Assembly: GCF_010501015.1 (NCBI RefSeq)
Contig: NZ_QVML01000002.1
Location: forward strand, 1-64,000
Direction of reading: 5' to 3'
Origin: Bacteroides sp. 214
Lineage (GTDB): Bacteria; Bacteroidota; Bacteroidia; Bacteroidales; Bacteroidaceae
DNA length: 64,000 nt
Part shown: positions 26,501 through 35,824 of the stretch, piece by piece
Layout: every line of letters begins with the position of its first letter
How positions within the stretch are numbered: position 1 is the stretch's first letter
Program-made: the position numbers and the translations under genes
The notes under the pieces: generated by a model
The model's database searches: none
Seen by the model: only the letters and a program-made list of their open reading frames with translations
Told to the model about the DNA's origin: nothing

Positions 26501-27253
26501 GAAGTTATGTGTTTCGGCTTTCAGCGAAATAACGGTCTTGATATCTTTGATGATGAAGAAGTCGGAAGTGGAATGGTCGGCAGGAGCAAACTGTTCTACA
26601 ACCGGTCCGCTGGCAAAGGCTACGTTGTCTTTATAGGCGGAGATTATCTTATTGGGATTCTCGGCGGTTGTTTTCTTAATCATTTGAAATAGCGACGACT
26701 CCATTTCTACCCCGTCGATAATAAAGGTGCCACCGAATATTTTATGACGGCAGTGTTCGGAATTTATCTGTGCGAAACCAAATACCTCAGAGTCGGTTAG
26801 CTTTCTGCCCAAATCTTCCGATACTTTTTTCAGGTAGTCCATCTCTTCGGCAGAGAGTGCCAGACCTTCTTGCTCGTTGTATGCTTCGAGGTCTTCAATG
26901 TATTGAATGGGCTGTGAGGCACGATTGGTGGTAAATATTTCTTGGTTCAACCCCTTGTACATGCGTTGTAACATAGAGTCATATTCCGCATTTTCGTCAG
27001 ACACGGGGAAGTATTCTTCAATACGGGCTATTTCTTCCACTCCCATGTTTTGTGTAATCTCAACAGCGTTGGTGCTCCAAGGAGTAATCATTTCGCGACG
27101 CGGACCAACAAAGTAGCCCTCCAGGTTTTCTTTTTTGAGGTTCTCTGCTTCGCCAAAAAGCCAACAAAGTTTTTTATTATCTTCGGTGGAAAGATTGTGA
27201 GCGCACTCTACAGCAATAATGCTTTGGGAAGAGGTCTTGAAGAAAAAAATCAT
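23552..27253 (-). CDS. purL: Phosphoribosylformylglycinamidine synthase PurL (large type)
   Basis: Large single-chain FGAM synthase of 1233 aa catalysing the fourth step of purine synthesis: FGAR + glutamine + ATP to FGAM. It has the N-terminal PurS-like domain, two AIRS-type ATP-binding halves ([25 protein letters not shown] near residue 250; [14 protein letters not shown] in the second half) and a C-terminal class I glutaminase with Cys1079 in GICNGCQLM and His in MMPHLERT. Length equals the gamma-proteobacterial/Bacteroidetes form. A TATCTTTG -7 box lies at 27294-27301 without a clear -33 box. It ends at a terminator. Confidence 0.97.
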   Translation of the reverse strand: [1233 protein letters not shown]

Positions 27254-27392
27254 AATGTTATTATGGTTAATGAGTTATTTGTATTTGAGTGTGCAAAGAT
27301 AATGTTTTATATCTACTTTTTCTTTTCTGCAAGAACAATTTTCCTTTCAATTATTTGCCACAAAGAGATGGGTTTGGCTACTATGCCAGAGA

Positions 27393-27575
27393 TTAGGGTT
27401 TGGCTGCTTTTATTCTAAATTTCACAATCCCTTTGTTGCTTTCCTCTTCAACGTCTTTCTCTGTACCTGCCACTTTGAACGATTCGTCGTCCGATAGAAT
27501 ATGTCTGGGCTCTACGTTTTTATAAACACACCCGTTGGCGGAATTAATTAATGCATATTTTACCAACCCAACAGC
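27393..27575 (-). pseudogene. C-terminal gene remnant without a start codon
   Basis: An open frame of 60 codons between two stops encodes a protein-like, charged sequence (SANGCVYKNVEPRHILSDDE, FKVAGTEKDVEEE, GIVKFRIKAAKP) but has no ATG and no upstream continuation. Its composition looks like a real C-terminus rather than random translation. It abuts the inverted copy of the dispersed hairpin element at 27606, mirroring the truncated lipoprotein beside copy 1. The parent family is not recognised. Confidence 0.4.
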
Positions 27576-27605
27576 TTAATATATATCCCAAATGTAGTTT
27601 TAGCA

Positions 27606-27702
27606 AATTAGCCTTCACATTCACATATCGCTGTAAGCGAGTGAAAGTAAGCAAGTTGCGTGTGAAGGCTCCCTCTTTTATCCTTCACAGGGTCTTCACA
27701 AT
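27606..27702 (-). repeat. Dispersed hairpin element, copy 3 (inverted)
   Basis: Read on the minus strand it begins TTGTGAAGACCCTGTGAAGG and has a 10-bp stem AGCCTTCACA/TGTGAAGGCT (27610-27619 with 27661-27670). Compared with the other copies (AGGTCTTCAC/GTGAAGACCT), both arms have changed together, so pairing is preserved. An inner CGCT-TAC-AGCG hairpin is also present. Confidence 0.72.
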
Positions 27703-27710
27703 AATTTTCT

Positions 27711-27798
27711 GACTGTTATTGTGGTAAGAAAACAGTCGGAAACGAGGTGAAAAACAGTGAGAAATGAAGCAAAAAACAGTCACAAAAAGAGATGGCTT
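27711..27798 (-). repeat. 22-bp-period array (array B)
   Basis: The motif CAGT(C/G) (GACTGTTTT on the minus strand) recurs at 27733, 27755 and 27777, exactly 22 bp apart, with A/T-rich remainder. It is the same family as array E at 54595 and, as there, lies immediately upstream of the hairpin element. Confidence 0.65.
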
Positions 27799-27823
27799 AA
27801 AGCTCTTAGTTAAATGCACCTGT

Positions 27824-27956
27824 GAGCCATAGTCTCACGCCCTGTCAGCCTATGGCTCGTGCATCGTCAGCCATAGTCTCACGACCCTTCAGCCATAGGC
27901 TCACGACCCTTCGTCCATAGGCGCACCATCGCTCGTCCATAGTCTCGCGGAGATGC
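27824..27956. repeat. 22-bp-period array (array C)
   Basis: Six imperfect units aligned on (A/G)(G/T)CC(A/T)TA(G/T) start at 27825, 27847, 27869, 27891, 27913 and 27935, each 22 bp apart; a typical unit reads CAGCCATAGTCTCACGACCC plus TT. On the minus strand it shares TATGGCT and GGGTCGT with array F at 54849. Units contain a GTGAG...CTCAC inverted repeat. No gene is seen from here to the efflux operon end at 28059. Confidence 0.7.
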
Positions 27957-28058
27957 TCTTCATGTTGAATTGCTGATATCCTTTTTGTACTTTCTTCTTA
28001 TTAACCCCTTTGTAATAATGACTTTTAGCGTTTCTTTTGATAGAAAAACAGTCTCAAA

Positions 28059-31000
28059 TTAAGGTCGCTTTTTCAGTGTAAGCAGCGGCAATAAGAAGAA
28101 AATTCCAATGACCGACATGATTAACCCACCCATCGTTCCTGCGCCCAGTGGGAACCAGAACGACTCGCGCTGTGTTCCTACCATAAACGGAATGAAGCCA
28201 AGTATGGTAGATACTACCGTGAGGAAGATAGGAATTATTTTAGAATTCCATGCCTTTACATAAGCGCGCAGCGGTGATAGGCGCGGGAAGCGGCGACGAA
28301 TGGCATTGTACTCACTCAGAATGTAGATGCTGGCATTGACCGTGATGCCGCACAATAAGACAAAAGATGCAAAGCCGCCATGATCGAAGTTGAGTTTGAA
28401 CCAGTAGAATGTAAGGAATACCCCAATGTACGAAATGGGTATGACAAAGATGATGGCAAATGGCTGCTTCAGTGAGTTAAAGAGGATACTCGAAATAAAG
28501 AAGATGATAACGACAATAACCAGCAACAGGTTGTACTGCTTGTTATCCTTTTTGTTCCAGTAGTGACGGGCATTTTCAGATTCGGCAGTGTAGCCCATAG
28601 GGAGCGTGGACGAGAATTCTTCTAAAACACGTTCTTGCGTGCGACGCCCTTGTTCGTGGGCTCCAATATATTCGTACTGTAGGCAAAGCAGGTATTGTTG
28701 CCGCTCTTTTACAATGTTTTGAGGCGCTTGTCCTTTTTCAATGGTAGCAAGGTCGGTAAGTTTGTAAAGTCGATTGCCAATGAGGTAAGGGTAGTGTTGC
28801 ATTGCCCAGATGTCGTATTGATGCGACTGTTGGGAGGAAAGGCGAATGTTTTCCGTACCATTTTTAGTAACAATGTAACCTGCTCCGATATTTTTGCCAT
28901 AGATGGGACGCATAGTGTTGAAGAGGTTCTGTGCAGAGAGGTTCTCTTCTGCCAATCGATGCCCGTTGAGGTCGAAGTAAAACTCCTGATAATCGTCCTT
29001 ATACCACGAGAATTCGGAATTGATAATAACATCCTTGATACGTCTGAAGGTCATCAACTGTGCCTTTAGCCTCTCGGCATGGGCATAGAGCTCGTCGTAG
29101 TTATAACCATACATTTTTATCTGGAAGCTTCCGGCATTCTCGCGTACATCATTGCTGAAGCCTGTTTGAGGTAAACCATATACGCCCCAACTGCCACCGC
29201 CCAACTCTAATGACTTGCTAATAACGAGCGAGTTCAGTGTGTATGGAAAACCGCCTTGTTGTGCTTCGTCTGTAAAAAACACTTGTATGTGTGCTCTTCG
29301 CGCTGAGCTTATATTGGTCTGGAACTGTTTGATTTCCTTGAACTCGCTCAGATATACCTCCATGCGTTTAATAAGGTTGTTCATCTGTTCGAGCGTGCTG
29401 CCGTTGGGTAGTGTAGCGCTGATGCTGAGTACTATTTCTTCGTTGCGGGTGAAGTAGCTTCCTTCGTACACCTTTTGAACAAACAGACGCAAGGTGCCCC
29501 CCAACGCTTTATCTACGATTGGTTTTATTTTTTCTTTGTAGGTAGCAGAGCCTAAGGTCTTGTTGTATAGCTCGGCTTTTCTGTCTTCTCCTTCTATCTT
29601 CTCGGGCAAGAGGAATACCGGCAGTCCGAAGAGTAATACAAACAGTAAGCATACCACTACCCGCCACCGACACAGAAAACGTATCATAGCCGCGTATGCC
29701 TTGCCAAAATAAACAGCGAAGCGTTTGAATAGTGTCTTCGGGTGTTTAATAAAGCGTGGTTGGAGTCTTCGCCATCTGTAACTGTTTTTTTGCAGGTTTA
29801 GCTTATCTATCAGTGCGGGTACGAGGAATAGAGCGACAAAGAGCGATACTGTAAGGTTAATGATGACTACCGCTGCGAAGTCTTGCAGGTTCAGTTTTAT
29901 CTTATCGTCGAGGAAGAAGATAATAACCAGTGCTCCCATTGTGGTTAGTGTGGCGGCAAGGATAGAAAGAAAAGCCTTTAAGTTACGTCGATGCAAGATA
30001 TGATCGGTCATCACAATGGTGTTGTCGATGATTAAGTTGAGAGAAACGGTGATTCCTGCCAAAGAAAACAACTGCATCTCCAAACCAAATAGGTAGTAGA
30101 AGATAACCGAAATAGCAATGTTGATGCTCAAGCTGATGACGATGAGCAAAAGGTAACGTGGATTAAACGTGATGAGCAATACAAACATCAACAGGATGAT
30201 TATCGTAAGTCCTGTGCGGAGGTATATTTTATCGAGTTCTTTGTGAATGTATTCGGTAGCATCATAGCTGGTATGGATTTCGTAGCCCTGTGGCAATGAT
30301 TCTTTTATACTCGTCATTTCGGTTATTACCTGTTCACTCAGATTTAACTGATTTGCGGCCTCATCGGCGGTAATAGAAAGATAGATGGAGTTCAGTCCGT
30401 TGATGCGGTAGTAGCTTTGCGGCTCTTCTTCCACATAAGCAACTTTTACCAGTTGGTCTAAACGAATCTGTTTACCGTTGGTAGCGGTGACGAATATCTC
30501 TGTTACATCAAACTTATTGCGCGAAATACCCGAAGTCAATAATAGACGTATCCATTTTTTGCCTCCCGATGCGGTTTCCATATTGGCTGTTCCCAGGAAA
30601 TCGTGCGCGTAGTATTGACTAATGGCACTTTGTATGGCATTTGTTGTAATGCCCAGTGTGCGCAATTGTTCGCTGTCGTACTCCAACCTCCACTCCATGG
30701 GGGTAGCTCCTGAAATATCGATGCTGTAAATTCCTTGCAACTGCGAGAGTCGTGGTTTGATGTGGTTTTCGGCGTATTGTTGAATTAATATAGGTGTAGC
30801 CGGTGCGTTGATAGTGAAAACAAGAAAGTTGCGTGCGTTCTTTTCGTCGGTTCTGCGCATTTGCAGATAGGGGTAAGTCACCCCTTCGGGGAGCTGCGAC
30901 CAGGTTTGGCGTATCACGGTAGAAGCCTCAAAGCGAACAGCATCGATGTCGGCATACTTGTCTACTTCGATGGTGATGCGTCCCGACCCGTTGCTCGAAA

Positions 31001-31262
31001 CAGATTTCATAGATTTTATCCCCCTGATACGTGCCAGCATAGCTTCGAGCTTGCTGGTAGCTTCCATTTCTACTACCCGCGAAGAGCTTCCGGGCATATT
31101 GAACCGGATGGTAAAACCCGGTAATGCTCCCGAAGGATTGAGCTTAACAGGCAACAACGGAACCAACGCTACCCCCACCAACGCCAGGCAAATAAAGGCT
31201 ACGATGAGGGTGAAGGAAGAGAATTTCCAACCGTTTGTGGTGTGTTGTTTAGTATCTGCCAT
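28059..31262 (-). CDS. RND efflux transporter permease (second of the operon)
   Basis: Inner-membrane proton-driven permease of 1067 aa of the AcrB/MexB/CusA superfamily, with twelve transmembrane segments split by two large periplasmic loops. Recognisable features: the first helix FTLIVAFICLALVGVALVPL and the helix-4 region LAGITVSLNLIIDNTIVMTD, with the second half repeating the pattern (GGFASFVLLCGITVNASIYI). It overlaps tolC by 14 bp. The ATG at 31262 is used; a TTG at 31307 lies far inside tolC and is rejected. With the permease at 32741 it may form a hetero-trimer, as MdtBC does; substrate unknown. Confidence 0.9.
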   Translation of the reverse strand: MADTKQHTTNGWKFSSFTLIVAFICLALVGVALVPLLPVKLNPSGALPGFTIRFNMPGSSSRVVEMEATSKLEAMLARIRGIKSMKSVSSNGSGRITIEVDKYADIDAVRFEASTVIRQTWSQLPEGVTYPYLQMRRTDEKNARNFLVFTINAPATPILIQQYAENHIKPRLSQLQGIYSIDISGATPMEWRLEYDSEQLRTLGITTNAIQSAISQYYAHDFLGTANMETASGGKKWIRLLLTSGISRNKFDVTEIFVTATNGKQIRLDQLVKVAYVEEEPQSYYRINGLNSIYLSITADEAANQLNLSEQVITEMTSIKESLPQGYEIHTSYDATEYIHKELDKIYLRTGLTIIILLMFVLLITFNPRYLLLIVISLSINIAISVIFYYLFGLEMQLFSLAGITVSLNLIIDNTIVMTDHILHRRNLKAFLSILAATLTTMGALVIIFFLDDKIKLNLQDFAAVVIINLTVSLFVALFLVPALIDKLNLQKNSYRWRRLQPRFIKHPKTLFKRFAVYFGKAYAAMIRFLCRWRVVVCLLFVLLFGLPVFLLPEKIEGEDRKAELYNKTLGSATYKEKIKPIVDKALGGTLRLFVQKVYEGSYFTRNEEIVLSISATLPNGSTLEQMNNLIKRMEVYLSEFKEIKQFQTNISSARRAHIQVFFTDEAQQGGFPYTLNSLVISKSLELGGGSWGVYGLPQTGFSNDVRENAGSFQIKMYGYNYDELYAHAERLKAQLMTFRRIKDVIINSEFSWYKDDYQEFYFDLNGHRLAEENLSAQNLFNTMRPIYGKNIGAGYIVTKNGTENIRLSSQQSHQYDIWAMQHYPYLIGNRLYKLTDLATIEKGQAPQNIVKERQQYLLCLQYEYIGAHEQGRRTQERVLEEFSSTLPMGYTAESENARHYWNKKDNKQYNLLLVIVVIIFFISSILFNSLKQPFAIIFVIPISYIGVFLTFYWFKLNFDHGGFASFVLLCGITVNASIYILSEYNAIRRRFPRLSPLRAYVKAWNSKIIPIFLTVVSTILGFIPFMVGTQRESFWFPLGAGTMGGLIMSVIGIFFLLPLLTLKKRP

Positions 31263-32748
31263 TCGTGGAGTAATCAAACTTTTCGGAGAGCGACATGCCG
31301 GTGGCAAAATCGTGCAGGGTGAGTTTGCGTATTTTGTAGTAATTCAACCAATAGTTCTCCAACGCAGTGATGTAGTTGTGCTGCGCTTCTTGTTGGCGGT
31401 TCAGGGAGAGGGTAAGGCTGTTGATGTCTTCTTTGCCAATCATGAACCGTTGTTTGGTTTCGTTGTATGCCAACAGTGCCAAACTCATGGCTTCTTCGGC
31501 ACTGATGATTAAATCTTGCTGAATATTGAAGTCGTTCACAGTCATAATCACATCTTCTTCGAGGCTTATTTCACTTTGGCGGGAAGAGATACGTGTTACA
31601 TTCAGATTGTTTCGTGCCATGTTATACTTTCCTTTGCGCACCCCCCAGTCTATTAAAGGAATGGAGACAGAAAGTGCTACCATTTCTTGACGCATCGGGT
31701 GTTGATACACATTGCTAAAGGTTTCGGACGATTGGTTGTAGCCTATGCTGGCACTGAGCGACGCATTGAATCGCGATTCTTTTTTTGTCTTATCCACATT
31801 TCTCTCGGCTTCCCAGATGCTTTGCTTCAACCCCAGCAGCGTAGGATTATTCTCTTTGGCATAGGTTAGCGCGGCATCCACAGGAATCATCATATCTTGT
31901 GGTCGCTGGGGGAGTACCAGCTCAATTTCGGTATTCCTGTCCAGATTGAGGAACGAAGCTAAGGAGAACATAGCACGCTTCAAACTGATGGATGCGTTCT
32001 GCAAGCGGTTTCTGGCATTTACATGGTCTAACTTTAATGTGAGCAGGTTTGATTGTGAGATAGCAGCTATCTGATGCCGTTGCAATCCCATTCTATATAA
32101 GGTGTCGCTCGAAGCCACCTCGTCTTTTGCCAAATTATATTCTACTTGTGCCGTCGCCAGCTTGAAGAAATAGCTGATAGCCGACTCTGCCACCTGCTCG
32201 GTGTTGTAGATAAACTCTTTCTTTATTTTCTCAAATTTGAGCGGTTCAATCTTTCGCTCCCACTTGAAGGCATTGTATCCCAGCAAACTTTGCGAATACC
32301 CTATGCGAATAGGAACACTGGTGTATTGTGTCGTTTTGTTGTCGCCGAAATTGCGCAGATAGGCCAGTTCTGTGTCTAAGAAGAACGTACCTCCCGTAAG
32401 GTCGAAGTTTTGTCGGATAGCAAGGTTGCCATATGCGTAGAAACTCCGCTGGCTGCGATACACATCCAGATTATTTTCCGAATCGTAGCGTTGGGTAAAG
32501 TCGCGATTGTAGCGTGCCGGTGTCATGTTGAGCGTCAAGCTTGGCAGACGATTGGCTTTGTAGGTGCGATATTCCCAGTAGCCCGAAAGATACATATTCT
32601 GCGTGCGGAATGCCTCCAGCGAACTATCGTTTGCCAAACCGATGGTTTCGTGCAAATCAAGAGTTACTCTTTCTTGAGCATGGAGGTAGATTGTGTTGCC
32701 CAGCCAAAGTGTGATGAACAACAGCCAGTAGTGTATATATTTATTCAT
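31249..32748 (-). CDS. TolC-family outer-membrane efflux protein
   Basis: Outer-membrane channel of 499 aa with a signal peptide (1-25, ending near LHAQ) and two coiled-coil OEP repeats (about 45-250 and 275-480) with long heptad helices. It overlaps both flanking RND permease genes (8 bp upstream, 14 bp downstream), so one TolC serves two permeases and the adaptor encoded at 35821. Confidence 0.9.
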   Translation of the reverse strand: MNKYIHYWLLFITLWLGNTIYLHAQERVTLDLHETIGLANDSSLEAFRTQNMYLSGYWEYRTYKANRLPSLTLNMTPARYNRDFTQRYDSENNLDVYRSQRSFYAYGNLAIRQNFDLTGGTFFLDTELAYLRNFGDNKTTQYTSVPIRIGYSQSLLGYNAFKWERKIEPLKFEKIKKEFIYNTEQVAESAISYFFKLATAQVEYNLAKDEVASSDTLYRMGLQRHQIAAISQSNLLTLKLDHVNARNRLQNASISLKRAMFSLASFLNLDRNTEIELVLPQRPQDMMIPVDAALTYAKENNPTLLGLKQSIWEAERNVDKTKKESRFNASLSASIGYNQSSETFSNVYQHPMRQEMVALSVSIPLIDWGVRKGKYNMARNNLNVTRISSRQSEISLEEDVIMTVNDFNIQQDLIISAEEAMSLALLAYNETKQRFMIGKEDINSLTLSLNRQQEAQHNYITALENYWLNYYKIRKLTLHDFATGMSLSEKFDYSTNGRY

Positions 32749-35700
32749 TTGGTTCCTTTCTTTCTTTTCTTCTATAAATAAACCAGTATAGCAATGGGAT
32801 GATGAAGAGGCTCACTAATGTACCCAGAAACATGGTAGCAATCATAGCAATGGCAAGCGGCTTCTGTAACTCCGAACCCATGTCAAATGAAAACAGTAGC
32901 GGTACCATGGCAAACATCGTTGTCAGTGACGTCATGATAATAGGGCGAAGTCTTCGTCTTCCGGCTTCGTGAATAGCTTCGAGTATGGGAGTACCTTTCT
33001 TGCGCAACTCGTTTATCGCGTCGAGTTTCAATATCGAGTCATTAATAATAACGCCACAGGTTACAATCAATCCGATAGCCGACATCAGATTCAGCGTGTG
33101 TCCGCACAGCCAAAGCACCACCAAGGCGAAACCTACATCTATTGGTATCTCAAAGAGTACAATCAATGGTTGGAGGAAACTCTCGAACTGAGCCGCCAGT
33201 ATAAAGTACATCAGCAAGATAGAAACCAGCAGAATAACTACCAGCTCGTTCAGCATCTTCCGGTTGGAGAAAAAGCTACCCGAGAATGCCGTATCCCACG
33301 TGTTGACTTTTTCAATAACCGCTTTGCTTGTCGCAATCAAACTCTCGGCGTCCTCTACATCGTAGAAACGGAATGGTATGTATTCGCCATTCTTTCCGGC
33401 AGTAATACTCTTGAGGTCTTCGGCAGGTGTCACGCTAATGAGCTCGCGCAGCGGAATGAAGATTTTATTGTTCGTGGATGTGTTTTGCGCCTGTATCAGG
33501 GTTTCTTGCAACACCTTGTTAATCGTTTTTTCTTCTCCTGCAATGGAGATAGGCAGGTATTGCTGGTACGAGTGCAGCATTGCCACACTGTTTTCTTTGA
33601 AAGCGGTTTTCAGGGTACGATGCAGTTCGTTGTAGGATACCTGATACAATAATAGCTTTTCGCGGTTAATGGTAATGTTGAGTTGGTTTTCGAAAGCAAT
33701 ACCTGTAGGGGCGATGCCAGTTTGCCGGGTGAGGTTGTTTTCTATTTCGCGCAGCATATTCGCGTCGGGCACTTGCTCCATGTCACGGGCATATAATTCG
33801 GCTACCACATCGGGTTCACCGGTTACGAACAGCTTTTCAAAGAAAGTTTCGGGGGGCGAGAAAGAGACCACCGCCAATGGATAATGCGTTTTCAACCAAT
33901 TCATAATTTCACGTTGTAACGGTGCTATCTTATCCGAAGTCTCTGTTTTGAGGTACACCTCCGCTTCCGAAGAAGAGAGCTCCTGTTCGCGGTTCAATAA
34001 GAAATCCTGCTGCCCGATAAAGGCTGTTTGCTCTACCGTACTTGGTGCAAACGTTGCCGATAGGGTGTAGATCCGTTCTTTATTTTCGTCTATATGGATG
34101 TTTTCGTTCCACTCGATACGTACCATGAGTTCGCTCTCGTCTATCTCGGGCATTCTTTCTTTATTGATAAAGAAGAACATAAAGGCACATAAGGGTAATG
34201 AGCATAGGCAGGCAATGGTAGAGAAGGTTTTGTGATTAAATACCCAATCCACACCTTTGTCATACCATGCGTCGAGCGTGTGTTCCTTAATAGGATTGTT
34301 GAAGTGCAAAGAAAAAAAGCGCACTTTCTTTGCTTTGATACTGTAAATGAGGTAGTAGAGCACGGGCAGCAGCATAATTCCTGTGAGGTAAGAAACCAAC
34401 AAACCAATCGTAACCGAAAAGGCCTGGTCAAAGAAAATAGCTCCTGCTATGCCACTCATGAAAATCAACGGCACAAATACCGAGATGGTGGTAAGCGATG
34501 AACTGAGCATGGGTGTAATCACTTCGGCTGTACCCAATACACAGGCATCCATTAGCGTATGTCCCCGTTCGCGATATTGCGAGATGTTCTCGGTTACAAT
34601 AATGGAGTTGTCAATCATCATCCCCAACGCCAATATCAATCCCGATAGCGAGATGATGTTGAGCGACATCTTAAACAGGTAAAAAAAGACGAAGCATGCC
34701 ACGATAGAAACCAGCATACTCAGTCCAATGATGAATGGAGAGCGTACATCGCCCAAGAATAAGATAGCAATAAAACAAATAAAAATAAGCCCCAACAATA
34801 GGTTCTCCTTGAGGTTGGAAATGGTGTAGTCCAAAAGCTCGGTCTGGTCGCGCGATATGTGGAAGTCAATATCTGGATAGACCTCCTCGAAATGCTTCAT
34901 AACGTTTGACAGTGCTACCTTGAGGTGCTCCATGTTTTCGTCGGCTTGCTTGATGATGGCTAAGGATACGGCTCGCTTGCCGTTGCACACGGAGATACCT
35001 TTTTCTTTTTGAGGCACAATGCGTATCCGGCAGAAGTCCTTCAGTTGCATAACGCGTCCGTCTTTATTTAGGTAGATGTTTTCCACATCCTCGGCGGTTC
35101 TGAGCAGAGTAGCAAATTTTATATTGTATTCGTAGTAGCCATCGCGCACAGTCATGCTCCCTGCTTCTACATTGTTTTGTTCCAGTACGCTTTCAAGGTC
35201 TTGGATGGAGAGCCCCAGTAGTGTCATTTTAGCAGCATCGGGCACAATCTGTAGCTGTTTGTCTATCAATCCGGTAATGTCTACCATAGCTACTTCGGGG
35301 AGTTGCTCGATGCGACGTTTGATAACCGATTCGGCAAATTCGCACAAGTTCATGAAGTCTTGTTGGCTGGTTTCCTTATAAACGGTTTCTTCTTTCAACG
35401 TCAGGTTGAGGTAGAATACCGGAATGTCGGTGGCGCTTGCCTTTACCACTTTCGGACGCTCTGTCTCTTTGGGCAGACTGTTCATAGAGGCGTCTATCTT
35501 TTCGTTTACCTCTATGAAAGCTAAGTCGGTATTGGTTCCGTAGTCAAAGCTGAGGCGGATGATACCGGCTCCGTCGCGTGTTTCGCTAATCATGTCGCGC
35601 AGGCGGGCTACTTGCATCAGTTGTTGCCGTATAGGCTTCACCACGGCATTCTCCAGTTCGCGTGCCGATGTGTTCTGTGCGGCTATCTGCACCGTAATTT

Positions 35701-35824
35701 CAGGAATGGCAATGTCGGGGAGCAACGATACCGGCAGGGTAAAGTAAGTTATCCAACCCACAATAAAGCAGGCGGTAAAAGTCATTAAGACGGCTATGGG
35801 TCGCTGAAGCAGAAACTTAATCAT
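32741..35824 (-). CDS. RND efflux transporter permease (first of the operon)
   Basis: Inner-membrane permease of 1027 aa of the AcrB family. N-terminal helix LQRPIAVLMTFTACFIVGWI, then a periplasmic loop with SLLPDIAIPEITV; the helix-4 region is SGLILALGMMIDNSIIVTEN, which retains the acidic residue pattern of proton relay; the second half has AIGLIVTCGVIINDSILKLD and RRRLRPIIMTSLTTMFAMVPL. It overlaps the adaptor gene (ATGA) and tolC. Substrate unknown; drug, bile-salt or peptide export are all possible. Confidence 0.92.
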   Translation of the reverse strand: MIKFLLQRPIAVLMTFTACFIVGWITYFTLPVSLLPDIAIPEITVQIAAQNTSARELENAVVKPIRQQLMQVARLRDMISETRDGAGIIRLSFDYGTNTDLAFIEVNEKIDASMNSLPKETERPKVVKASATDIPVFYLNLTLKEETVYKETSQQDFMNLCEFAESVIKRRIEQLPEVAMVDITGLIDKQLQIVPDAAKMTLLGLSIQDLESVLEQNNVEAGSMTVRDGYYEYNIKFATLLRTAEDVENIYLNKDGRVMQLKDFCRIRIVPQKEKGISVCNGKRAVSLAIIKQADENMEHLKVALSNVMKHFEEVYPDIDFHISRDQTELLDYTISNLKENLLLGLIFICFIAILFLGDVRSPFIIGLSMLVSIVACFVFFYLFKMSLNIISLSGLILALGMMIDNSIIVTENISQYRERGHTLMDACVLGTAEVITPMLSSSLTTISVFVPLIFMSGIAGAIFFDQAFSVTIGLLVSYLTGIMLLPVLYYLIYSIKAKKVRFFSLHFNNPIKEHTLDAWYDKGVDWVFNHKTFSTIACLCSLPLCAFMFFFINKERMPEIDESELMVRIEWNENIHIDENKERIYTLSATFAPSTVEQTAFIGQQDFLLNREQELSSSEAEVYLKTETSDKIAPLQREIMNWLKTHYPLAVVSFSPPETFFEKLFVTGEPDVVAELYARDMEQVPDANMLREIENNLTRQTGIAPTGIAFENQLNITINREKLLLYQVSYNELHRTLKTAFKENSVAMLHSYQQYLPISIAGEEKTINKVLQETLIQAQNTSTNNKIFIPLRELISVTPAEDLKSITAGKNGEYIPFRFYDVEDAESLIATSKAVIEKVNTWDTAFSGSFFSNRKMLNELVVILLVSILLMYFILAAQFESFLQPLIVLFEIPIDVGFALVVLWLCGHTLNLMSAIGLIVTCGVIINDSILKLDAINELRKKGTPILEAIHEAGRRRLRPIIMTSLTTMFAMVPLLFSFDMGSELQKPLAIAMIATMFLGTLVSLFIIPLLYWFIYRRKERKEPNE

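Noticed and set aside
32969..33652. 227-codon frame opposite the RND permease
   Set aside because: Antisense shadow; Gln/Tyr-rich translation without domains, no promoter.
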